The notes beneath the pieces were generated by a model that was given only the letters and a program-made list of their open reading frames with translations, searched no databases and had not been told where the DNA came from. A stretch of 64,000 bases of DNA from Sphingomonas hominis (lineage in GTDB: Bacteria > Pseudomonadota > Alphaproteobacteria > Sphingomonadales > Sphingomonadaceae), in contig NZ_JABULH010000001.1 in assembly GCF_013328205.1 (NCBI RefSeq), forward strand, positions 759,610-823,609, written 5' to 3'. The first letter of the stretch is position 1. The number at the start of each line of letters is the position of its first letter. This document shows, piece by piece, positions 56,703 through 64,000 of this stretch. The position numbers and the translations under genes are program-made.

Positions 56703-57904
56703 GAAAGCGCTCCTTCGGCGATGCGTGACATGGTCAGCGCGGACAGCGCGGCCCGCTCGGCCAGGCTGTCGACCAGCAGATATTCGTCGGTCGAGTGGAT
56801 CGCGCCGCCGCGCACGCCCATCGTGTCAACCACCGGCACGCCCGCCGCGGCGATGTTGTTGCCGTCGCACACGCCGCCGGTGTCGCGCCACGCGACGTCG
56901 AGACTCATCGCCGACCCGGCGTCCTTGACCAGCGCGAACAGCCGCGCCGCGCCCGCGTCGATCGGCTTCGGCGGACGATTGAAGCCGCCGTGCACCTCCA
57001 CGCTGACGTCGTGTCGCTCGGCCACCGCGCGGGTCGTCGCGCCGATCAGCGTGCGGGCACGCTCGATCTCGCCCGTGTCGCCGGGCCGGAAGTTGACGCG
57101 CAGGACCGCCGTGTCGGGTACGACATTGTTGGGGCCGCCGCCGTCGATCCGCGCCGGATTAACCGCCAGCGCGGGCGAGCGTGCCTCGAACAAACGAAGC
57201 GCGACGTCGCTCGCGGCAACGATCGCATTACGGCCGTCCTGCGGATTGCGGCCCGCGTGCGCTGCGCGACCGCGCACCACGACCGAGAAGTTGCCCGTGC
57301 CGCCGCGCGCGCCCGCCAGCGTGCCGTCGGCCAGCGCGGGCTCGTAGGTAAGCGCGGCGCACTTGCCACATGCCGCCTCGGCGATCAGCCGCGCCGAGGA
57401 GAAGGAGCCGGTTTCCTCGTCCGAGTTGATCAGCACCTCATAGCCGAGCGAGGGCGTGCCCGCCGCCTCAATGATCCGCAGCGCTTCCAGCAGCACCGAC
57501 AGCCCACCCTTCATGTCAGCGACGCCGGGTCCGTTGAGCGTGTTGGCGTCGCGCCACGCGAGCGTCTGAAACGGATGGTCGACCGGATAGACCGTGTCCA
57601 TGTGACCGGTGAACAGCATTTGTACCGGCGCATCGGGGCGTACCACCAGCCGCAAGTGTCGGCCGTGCTCCAGCCGCGTGATCGCGCCGTCGGCACCGAC
57701 GCTCTCCGCCGCGTCGCCGTCCACCAGCGACAGTTCGCCCGGCAGGACTGCGAACGCGTCCGCCAGCAGCGCGGCCATGTGCGTGAGCCCGTGGAGGTTA
57801 TGCGTGCCACTGTTGATCGCGCTCCAGCTTCGCGTCCTCTCGAGCAGCGCCGCCGGATCGATGCGCGCGATCAGTGCCTGATCTGTATGTTGCCGCTCCG
57901 TCAC
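56699..57904 (-). CDS. M20 family metallohydrolase in the ast operon
   Basis: 401 aa. Metal ligands of the M20 peptidase/deacylase family: His and Asp in TGHMDTVYP, Asp in GPGVADMKGG, EE in DEETGS, and His near IHSTDEYL; the dimerisation insert (VRGRAAHAGRNPQDGRNA) is present. First gene of the operon, coupled to astA by ATGA. The normal AstE desuccinylase is absent here and M20 enzymes deacylate N-acyl amino acids, so it may release succinate from succinylglutamate (inference). astC and astD are not in the window. Confidence 0.92.
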   Translation of the reverse strand: MTERQHTDQALIARIDPAALLERTRSWSAINSGTHNLHGLTHMAALLADAFAVLPGELSLVDGDAAESVGADGAITRLEHGRHLRLVVRPDAPVQMLFTGHMDTVYPVDHPFQTLAWRDANTLNGPGVADMKGGLSVLLEALRIIEAAGTPSLGYEVLINSDEETGSFSSARLIAEAACGKCAALTYEPALADGTLAGARGGTGNFSVVVRGRAAHAGRNPQDGRNAIVAASDVALRLFEARSPALAVNPARIDGGGPNNVVPDTAVLRVNFRPGDTGEIERARTLIGATTRAVAERHDVSVEVHGGFNRPPKPIDAGAARLFALVKDAGSAMSLDVAWRDTGGVCDGNNIAAAGVPVVDTMGVRGGAIHSTDEYLLVDSLAERAALSALTMSRIAEGALS

Positions 57905-58016
57905 GAACGGCAGCGTAGCGCGATCAAGTTACAAATGCGACCTTTTCGGCCTAAGCGGTGCGAACCGACAGGGACACGCGTCAGGACAACAGCTTGCCGC
58001 CGGTCATAGCGATCTA

Positions 58017-58916
58017 TCAGAAGCTGTAGACCAACGACGCGCGGCTGGTCGTGTCGGTTGAGACGCGCCCCTCGGGCGGGCTGCTCTCATATTGCACGGT
58101 GTAGGAGACCTGCGCCGACAACGGCCCGATCAGCTTCGCGGACAGCGCCGTGTTGCTGCTCACCGTGCTGTTGAACCGCTCGGCGTAGGCGGACGCGTTC
58201 TGCTTGACGGTGACGCCGGTCGATAGGCGAAGATTGAGATCGACGCTGCCGCGCGCGGCCGGGCTGCTCTGCAACCGGCCGTCGGTAAAGCTGGTGTAAC
58301 GAAACGCCGGCCCGAGCTCGACGTCGAGCGTCAGTTGCGGTGAGCGCAGCGCATTATAGCCGGCACCGGTCGAGGCCGAGTAGCGCTCGTAATAGCCGAA
58401 GAAGCGATCCGCCTCGAACTGCGCGCTGCCGTACAGGTAGAGGCGATCGTCCACCTTCCAGTTCGGCTCATAGGCGGCGAGATAATGCTCGCGGCTGGTG
58501 ACACCGGCGTTGCGCTGGTAATCCGCCTGCAGCCGCAACTTGTGCCGCCAGTTCAGGCTTTCGCGCTGGAGATTGGCCGCGCCGGTGATGCCGGTCACCT
58601 GCGTGTTGCCGGTGGAGGCGAAGCCGCCGGCCTCGATCCGGCCGGTCCACAGTTCGAACGCGCTTGCTTCGCGCAATCGCTCGTTGCGTTCGCGCGCGCG
58701 TGCGTTCTTCCACTCGCTCGCGAGCTGCAACGAGGCGTCGCCTGACGCCGGGTCGGCGACGCGCGCGTATTTGACGATCGTGTTGACCGCGTTCTCGTCA
58801 CCCGACGCCATTGCCGCGTCGAGCATCGCGCGGATCGTCTGCGGGATCGCCATCGCGTCGGGCGTGCTGTCGGCGGCAATGGCGGATAGGAGCAACACGG
58901 CGATCATCGGCGACAC
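58017..58916 (-). CDS. DUF481 family outer-membrane protein
   Basis: 299 aa. N-terminal signal peptide, a short helical region (about 25-85), then the DUF481 beta-barrel: GRIEAGGFASTGNTQVTGI, LRLQADYQRNAG, YLYGSAQFEADRFFGY, and a final Phe in SLVYSF as needed for Bam-dependent insertion. YdiY-type salt-induced barrel; function unknown. Diverges in function from its neighbours but shares strand with rppH upstream by 63 bp. Confidence 0.9.
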   Translation of the reverse strand: MSPMIAVLLLSAIAADSTPDAMAIPQTIRAMLDAAMASGDENAVNTIVKYARVADPASGDASLQLASEWKNARARERNERLREASAFELWTGRIEAGGFASTGNTQVTGITGAANLQRESLNWRHKLRLQADYQRNAGVTSREHYLAAYEPNWKVDDRLYLYGSAQFEADRFFGYYERYSASTGAGYNALRSPQLTLDVELGPAFRYTSFTDGRLQSSPAARGSVDLNLRLSTGVTVKQNASAYAERFNSTVSSNTALSAKLIGPLSAQVSYTVQYESSPPEGRVSTDTTSRASLVYSF

Positions 58917-58979
58917 CGTCTTAGGCGAGAATGGATCACGCTTGAACGCGCGGGCGAGCGGATGACGACGAGACGCCCG

Positions 58980-59459
58980 TCAGTTCAGATGATCCGCGAA
59001 GGCGGTGAGCACGTCCTCGTACAGCGCGCGCTTAAATGGCACGATCAGCCGCGGCAGATCGGCGGGCTCCGCCCAGCGCCACGCGCGGAACTCAGGGTGC
59101 GCGGTGTCGATGCGGATGTCGCTGTCCTCGCCCTCGAAGCGGAACAGGAACCAGCGCTGCCGTTGCCCCCGGTATTTGCCCTTCCACACCTTGCCGATCA
59201 GCTCAGGGGGCAGATCGTAGAGTAGCTCATCGGGCGCCTCGGCAATCAGCGTTACCTTGTCGGCAGTTATACCGGTTTCCTCGCCCAGTTCGCGAACAGC
59301 CGCGGTTCGCGCATCCTCCCCCGGATCGATCCCGCCCTGCGGCATCTGCCATGCTTCCAGCGTGTTATCGATCCGTTGCCCGACGAACACGCGACCATCG
59401 CGGTTGATCAGCATGACGCCCGCGCAGGGTCGATAGGGAAGCGAGGCAGGATCGGTCAT
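58980..59459 (-). CDS. rppH: RNA pyrophosphohydrolase
   Basis: 159 aa Nudix enzyme that removes pyrophosphate from 5' ends of mRNA and starts their decay. Nudix box [20 protein letters not shown] with start [22 protein letters not shown], and [18 protein letters not shown] near the end, the RppH (YgdP) pattern. Good length for the family. The start ATG at 59459 has no strong ribosome site. Confidence 0.95.
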   Translation of the reverse strand: MTDPASLPYRPCAGVMLINRDGRVFVGQRIDNTLEAWQMPQGGIDPGEDARTAAVRELGEETGITADKVTLIAEAPDELLYDLPPELIGKVWKGKYRGQRQRWFLFRFEGEDSDIRIDTAHPEFRAWRWAEPADLPRLIVPFKRALYEDVLTAFADHLN

Positions 59460-59523
59460 ACCCGCTTCCCTACCAGCCGGCGCGCGCCGACTCCACCGTT
59501 AGCGCGCGCCTTGACCGCAATCG

Positions 59524-60534
59524 TCAGCCCGCGGCCTGTGCCATGACGCGCTGACCCTCCGCTTCGACGATCGCGCCCTTCACCGCCGTCAGGTAAGCCG
59601 CGACGTCCCCCGCGCTCGACGGCACGGCCTGCCGCAGCGTGATGAAGCCGTGGATGTTGCCGCGCGCCTCGCGAAAGGTGACGGGCACGCCCGCCTGGAT
59701 CAGCGCAGCGGCATAAGCGCGGCCTTGGTCGCGGATCGGATCCAGACTGGCGGTAACGATCACCGCGGGTGGCAAGCCGGCGAGCGATCCGGCCATCGGT
59801 GACGCCTTCACGTGCTCAGGATCGGGTGCGTAATGCTCGCCGAACCACATCATGCCTTCGCGCGTCAGCAGAAATCCGTCGGCGAAGTCGTTGAAGGAAG
59901 GATATTCCTTCATCATGTCCGCCGCCGGATAGATCGGCGCCTGCACGATCACCGGCACCGCCGCCGGCTCATCGCGCAGCGCGATCGCGGTGGTGATGGT
60001 CAGCGTGCCGCCCGCGCTGTCGCCCGACAGCACCAGCGCGGTCGCAGTACGCCCGAGCTCCGCGGGATTGGACGCGACCCAGCGCGCTGCCGCCTCGCAA
60101 TCGTCGGGTGCCGCGGGCCATTTCGCTTCGGGCGCGAGCCGGTAATCGACCGAGACGACCGGCAGGTCGAGCTGCCGCGCCATCTCGGCGGTGAAGCTCG
60201 CATGCGTGTCGATGTTGCCGATCACGAAGCCGCCGCCGTGAAAGAACACCACCACGGGGCCGGGCTCGCGTGTCTCGCGCGGGTCGAACAACCGTGCGGC
60301 GATGCTGCCGCCCTCGACCGGGATCGTCAGATCCTTGATCGTCGCCAGCACGCCCACCGGCGGATCGGCGATATCCTTCATCGCGTAGAACACCGCGCGC
60401 GCTTCCGTCGGGGTCTGCTGGTGCATCTTGGGCCCGGGAATGCTGTTCAGGTAATCGAGAAAGTTGCGCACGTCCGGGCGGACGAACGGGTCGCTCTTGG
60501 TCGGGGCAGGACGATCGATGGTCGTGTCGGTCAC
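59524..60534 (-). CDS. HSL-family alpha/beta hydrolase (esterase/lipase)
   Basis: 336 aa from GTG 60534 with AGGAG 7 bases upstream. Hormone-sensitive-lipase type: oxyanion VVFFHGGGFVIGN, nucleophile in LSGDSAGGT, acid in ASLDPIRDQG and His in GNIHGFI. Hydrolyses short-chain esters. An 'extended' N-terminal frame to 60762 is antisense to the divergent gene and is not used. Shares a 60-bp divergent promoter region with the deacetylase. Confidence 0.93.
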   Translation of the reverse strand: MTDTTIDRPAPTKSDPFVRPDVRNFLDYLNSIPGPKMHQQTPTEARAVFYAMKDIADPPVGVLATIKDLTIPVEGGSIAARLFDPRETREPGPVVVFFHGGGFVIGNIDTHASFTAEMARQLDLPVVSVDYRLAPEAKWPAAPDDCEAAARWVASNPAELGRTATALVLSGDSAGGTLTITTAIALRDEPAAVPVIVQAPIYPAADMMKEYPSFNDFADGFLLTREGMMWFGEHYAPDPEHVKASPMAGSLAGLPPAVIVTASLDPIRDQGRAYAAALIQAGVPVTFREARGNIHGFITLRQAVPSSAGDVAAYLTAVKGAIVEAEGQRVMAQAAG

Positions 60535-60594
60535 GTACGCTCTCCTGTGTGCCGCGCATGTGGCGCGTCGTTCTTTGCAACCTATCTTAGCCGC

Positions 60595-61545
60595 ATGATC
60601 GCGGTCGTCCACCATCCCGATTACGTCACCGAAGCGCCCGCGCGCAGCACCTATCGCTGGGGCAAGAATGGCGCGATTCGCGACCTGCTGCGCGCCGAAG
60701 GCGGTCGCATCGACTGGCACGAGCCTGCCGCCATGCCGCAGGCGTGGCTGGAAGCGGTGCACGACCCCGATTACGTCGCGCAGGTGCTATCCGCGCAGGT
60801 GCCCCGCGAGAAGGAGCGGCGCACCGGCTTTCCGATCACGCCGCTGGTCGCGCGCCGCGCCGCAGTGGTGCCGGGCGGCACCTATTTAGCCGCATTGCTC
60901 GCGCTCGATCGCGGGTTCGCCGCCAACACGGCCGGCGGCAGCCATCACGCACTGTCCGACACGGGCGCGGGTTACTGCGTGTTCAACGACCTCGCGATCG
61001 CCGCGCACCGGCTGGTCGAGGAGGGCAGGGTGGAGCGCGTCGCGATCGTCGACTGCGACGTTCACCAGGGCGACGGCACCGCCGCGCTGTGCGCGGGTCA
61101 TCCGCAGATCGCGACCTACTCGATTCACGCGGCGAAGAACTTCCCCGCGCGCAAGGCGCAGTCGACGCTCGACGTCGCGCTCGCCGATGGGGTGGGCGAC
61201 GACGAGTATCTCGAGACGCTCGAGCGCACCCTGTCGAGCTTCCTCGACGCGCATCGCCCGGACCTGATCCTCTACCAGGGTGGCGTCGACCCGTTCGCGG
61301 GCGACCGACTCGGTCGGCTGGCATTGAGCGAGGACGGGCTGGTCCAGCGCGAGCGATTGGTCGCGCGGCTTGCGACCGCCCGCGCACTCCCGCTCGCCTG
61401 CACGGTTGGCGGCGGCTACGGCGACGACATCATGGCGATCGCCGCGCGCCACGTTCGCGTCATCTTGACGCTCGGCGAGATGCTGACCGGATCGTACGTT
61501 GCGGCAGCGGAACAGAATGGCGGAGCCAGCGTAGTCGCCGAGTGA
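60595..61545 (+). CDS. Histone deacetylase-like amidohydrolase
   Basis: 316 aa class II-type bacterial HDAC homologue (AcuC/HDAH group). GGSHHALSDTGAGYCVFND with the paired histidines, and DCDVHQGDGTA with the Asp/His zinc ligands, DPFAGDRLGRL and GGGYGDDI. Natural substrates of bacterial members include acetylpolyamines and acetylated proteins; unknown here. It overlaps the photolyase gene by 4 bp (GTGA). Confidence 0.92.
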   Translation: MIAVVHHPDYVTEAPARSTYRWGKNGAIRDLLRAEGGRIDWHEPAAMPQAWLEAVHDPDYVAQVLSAQVPREKERRTGFPITPLVARRAAVVPGGTYLAALLALDRGFAANTAGGSHHALSDTGAGYCVFNDLAIAAHRLVEEGRVERVAIVDCDVHQGDGTAALCAGHPQIATYSIHAAKNFPARKAQSTLDVALADGVGDDEYLETLERTLSSFLDAHRPDLILYQGGVDPFAGDRLGRLALSEDGLVQRERLVARLATARALPLACTVGGGYGDDIMAIAARHVRVILTLGEMLTGSYVAAAEQNGGASVVAE

Positions 61546-62894
61546 CGAGCATCCTGTGGTTCCGCCAAGACCTTCGCCTCCACGATCAACCGGCGCTGCT
61601 CGCCGCGATCGCCGACGATGATGTGGTCCCGCTCTACATCCTCGACGACGAGACACCCGGTGATTGGCGGATCGGCGGTGCACAGCGCTGGTGGCTGCAC
61701 GGCAGTCTCGCCTCGCTCGACGAGAGCCTGCGCGCGCACGGCAGCCGCCTGATCCTGCGCCGCGGCGCGTCAGAGAAGGTGCTGCGCGATGTGCTGGAAG
61801 AAAGCGGAGCCGATCGCATCCACGCGCTGCACCATTTCGAACCATGGTGGCGAAAGGTCGAGCAGGCGCTGGGCGATCGCCTCCACCTCCACGACGGCAA
61901 TCACCTCGTCCATGTCGAGGATGTGAAGACGGGCAGTGGTGCGCCGTTCCGCATCTACTCGTCATTCTGGAAGGCGTTGCAGGAACATCTTCCGCCCGAG
62001 AAGCCGCACCCGGCGCCCAAGACCATTCCCGCGCCCAAGAATTGGCCGCCGTCGGAAACGCTCGCCAGCCTCGACCTGCTACCGACCAAGCCTGATTGGT
62101 CGGTCGACTTCGACGGCGAACCCGGCGAGGCCGACGCGCAGAAAAAGGCGGTCGCTTTCGGCAAACGCGTCGACCGCTACGAGCAGATGCGCAACCTGCC
62201 CGCTGAGGAGGGCACCTCCCTCCTGTCCCCGCACCTCCACTTCGGCGAGATCTCGGTCCGTGCGCTGTGGCACAAGGTCGGCACCGGTGAGGACGCGGTC
62301 AAATACCAGAAGGAGCTCGCCTGGCGCGACTTCACCAGCGGCGTGACGCTCGCGTTGCCCGACTATGGCGACAAGAACGGTCGACCCAAATACGACGCAC
62401 TCGAGTGGCGTACCGGCAAGGAGGCGAAGGCTGACCTGCGCGCGTGGCAGCGCGGACGCACCGGCTACCCGATCGTCGACGCGGGCATGCGCCAACTCTG
62501 GACCAGCGGGTGGATGCACAACCGCTTGCGCATGATCACCGCCAGCTTCCTCATTAAGCATTTGCTGATCGACTGGCGCGAGGGTGAGCGCTGGTTCTGG
62601 GACTGTCTGGTCGATGCCGATTACGGCAACAATTCGGTCAATTGGCAGTGGGTCGCGGGCACCGGCATCGACGCCAACATGTTCTCGCGCATCATGGCGC
62701 CGCTGACACAATCGGAGAAGTTCAACGCAGGCGACTACATCCGCCGCTGGGTACCCGAGCTCGCCGACGTGCCCGACCCTACGATCCACGATCCCGAGGC
62801 AGCGGGGTGCAAGCCAGACGCCTACCCGTCCAAGATCATCGGACATCGCGAGGCTCGCGAACGCGCGCTGGCGGCGGCGGCCCGGTTGCGATAA
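61542..62894 (+). CDS. phrB: Deoxyribodipyrimidine photolyase
   Basis: 450 aa from GTG 61542. DNA photolyase/cryptochrome family: LWFRQDLRLHDQPAL in the antenna domain, the FAD-binding C-terminal domain with LWTSGWMHNRLRMITASFL, LVDADYGNNSVNWQW and MAPLTQSEKF. It repairs UV-induced pyrimidine dimers with blue light. Coupled to the deacetylase gene by a GTGA overlap and 12 bp before the cyclopropane-synthase gene. Confidence 0.96.
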   Translation: MTSILWFRQDLRLHDQPALLAAIADDDVVPLYILDDETPGDWRIGGAQRWWLHGSLASLDESLRAHGSRLILRRGASEKVLRDVLEESGADRIHALHHFEPWWRKVEQALGDRLHLHDGNHLVHVEDVKTGSGAPFRIYSSFWKALQEHLPPEKPHPAPKTIPAPKNWPPSETLASLDLLPTKPDWSVDFDGEPGEADAQKKAVAFGKRVDRYEQMRNLPAEEGTSLLSPHLHFGEISVRALWHKVGTGEDAVKYQKELAWRDFTSGVTLALPDYGDKNGRPKYDALEWRTGKEAKADLRAWQRGRTGYPIVDAGMRQLWTSGWMHNRLRMITASFLIKHLLIDWREGERWFWDCLVDADYGNNSVNWQWVAGTGIDANMFSRIMAPLTQSEKFNAGDYIRRWVPELADVPDPTIHDPEAAGCKPDAYPSKIIGHREARERALAAAARLR

Positions 62895-62906
62895 CCGCCG
62901 CGTCCC

Positions 62907-64000
62907 ATGGACGCTCCAGTTCGCTCTCTGGCTCGCCAGCCTTCCCGCCCGACCCGCTTCTCCGGGCTGACCGCGCCCGTCTTCCACCGCATCCTCGACC
63001 GCGTCGATGCCGGCCTGGTCGAAGGCGCGATCGAGGCGACGCTGCCCGACGGCACGCACCGGCTGCTCGGCGGTCGGCAGGACGGACCCGTCGCGATCGT
63101 CGCCGTGCACCGCTGGCGCGCCTTGTGGCGGCTCGTCTCGGCCGGCTCGATCGGCTGGTACGAGGGCTGGGAAGCGGGCGACTGGTCGAGCCCCGATCTC
63201 GTTCCGATCTTTGATCTGTTCATGCGCAACCGCGTCGCGCTCGGCGACACCGCGCGCGCGAAACGCGGCGCGAAACTCGCCGCCCGCGTCGTCCACGCAT
63301 TCCGCCGCAACGATCGCCGCGGCGCGCGGCGCAACATCGCCGCGCATTACGACCTCGGCAACGATTTCTACCGCGAGTGGCTCGACGAGACGCTGACCTA
63401 TTCGTCGGCGATGTTCGCACATGCCGAGGAACCGCTCGCCACCGCGCAGCAGCGCAAGCTCGACGCCGTGCTCGCGCGCACAGGCGCCCGGGCCGGCGAC
63501 CACGTGTTGGAGATCGGCTGCGGCTGGGGCTCGTTCGCCGCCACGGCGGCGGCGGCGGGCGTGCAGGTCCACGCGCTTACGCTCTCGACCGAGCAGCGCG
63601 ACCATGTCGCCGCGCGCGCGCTACCGGGAGTCACCGTGTCGCTGACCGACTATCGCGACGTGACCGGCACCTACGACGCGGTCGCGAGCATCGAGATGGT
63701 AGAGGCCGTGGGCCAGGAATATTGGCCCGCCTACCTCCTGACGATCGCGCGCGTCCTTAAACCCGGCGGTCGCGCGGCGATCCAATATATCTCGATCGCC
63801 GACGACGTGTTCGAGGCCTATGCCGGCAGCGTCGACTTCATCCAGCGCTACGTGTTTCCCGGCGGTTTGCTGCTATCCGAGTCGCGCTTCCGCCGCATCG
63901 CCGAGGCGAACGGGCTCGAATGGCGCGACCAGCACGCATTCGGGCTCGACTATGCCGAGACGCTGCGGCGCTGGCGCGATTGCTTCGACGCGGCCGCGCG
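62907..64000 (+). CDS. Cyclopropane-fatty-acyl-phospholipid synthase family, 3' partial
   Basis: At least 364 codons, open to the window end. SAM-dependent methyltransferase acting on unsaturated phospholipid acyl chains: NIAAHYDLGNDFYREWL, SSAMF, motif I LEIGCGWGSFA, SIEMVEAVG and QRYVFPGG are all CFA signatures. The unusual N-terminal region (residues 1-100) is the usual DUF7884-like part. Starts 12 bp after the photolyase gene, on the same strand. Remaining C terminus lies outside. Confidence 0.93.
   Translation, partial: MDAPVRSLARQPSRPTRFSGLTAPVFHRILDRVDAGLVEGAIEATLPDGTHRLLGGRQDGPVAIVAVHRWRALWRLVSAGSIGWYEGWEAGDWSSPDLVPIFDLFMRNRVALGDTARAKRGAKLAARVVHAFRRNDRRGARRNIAAHYDLGNDFYREWLDETLTYSSAMFAHAEEPLATAQQRKLDAVLARTGARAGDHVLEIGCGWGSFAATAAAAGVQVHALTLSTEQRDHVAARALPGVTVSLTDYRDVTGTYDAVASIEMVEAVGQEYWPAYLLTIARVLKPGGRAAIQYISIADDVFEAYAGSVDFIQRYVFPGGLLLSESRFRRIAEANGLEWRDQHAFGLDYAETLRRWRDCFDAAA

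Overview
The window is chromosomal DNA from a GC-rich alphaproteobacterium, most likely a Sphingomonas-type member of the Sphingomonadales. The pointers are base composition of about two thirds GC by eye, a PopZ pole organiser beside a TolC-type porin, an IlvB of the alphaproteobacterial kind, DUF4170 and PhoPQ-like genes, and three sites with the GGAAC-N16-(C/G)GTT layout of the alphaproteobacterial general-stress sigma factor EcfG. Nearly everything is core metabolism. I see no prophage, insertion sequence or CRISPR array. The first gene and the last gene are cut by the window ends.

Layout. 1-3.8 kb: end of a phosphotransferase, two SDR oxidoreductases and a catalase-like protein behind a candidate EcfG promoter. 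4.2-12.6 kb: leucine/isoleucine/valine block on the minus strand (leuA with a probable leucine leader peptide; ilvBNC), with a BLUF photoreceptor, YceI and a TonB-like membrane protein between, then miaA head-to-head with serB. 13.4-19.9 kb: yqeY, then carA-carB split by a two-gene low-GC cassette, then greA. 20-22 kb: a minus-strand envelope-stress operon resembling E. coli yqjDEK, with an EcfG-like promoter. 22-30.3 kb: eno, ftsB, a hydrolase with its own EcfG-like promoter, aroB-aroK, a secreted helical protein, xerD, accA.

30.3-36.5 kb: two orphan Flp pilins, a MutT-type Nudix gene, an AT-richer gap, then an overlapping cassette of acyl-CoA dehydrogenase homologue, PIG-L deacetylase and NodS-like methyltransferase, converging on a family 2 glycosyltransferase and followed by an Hsp70-like ATPase. 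36.5-44.1 kb: a PhoPQ-like two-component system with a PhoP-box-like site, tRNA-Cys, a Pcm-family methyltransferase, TolC, PopZ, an S9 peptidase. 44.2-54.4 kb: valS, a MATE exporter, a lipid kinase, hemB, a GNAT, a membrane-fused spermidine-synthase-like protein, a lipoprotein and tRNA-Arg. 54.4-64 kb: arginine succinyltransferase pathway (astB, astA, M20 hydrolase), an outer-membrane DUF481 protein, rppH, an HSL-family esterase, and an overlapping histone-deacetylase-like / photolyase pair leading into a cyclopropane synthase.

The points most worth a second look are the two-gene cassette stitched into carAB by start/stop overlaps, the leader peptide with three CTT leucine codons before leuA, the three EcfG-like promoters in front of plausible stress genes, and the dehydrogenase/PIG-L/methyltransferase/glycosyltransferase cluster, whose product I cannot name.
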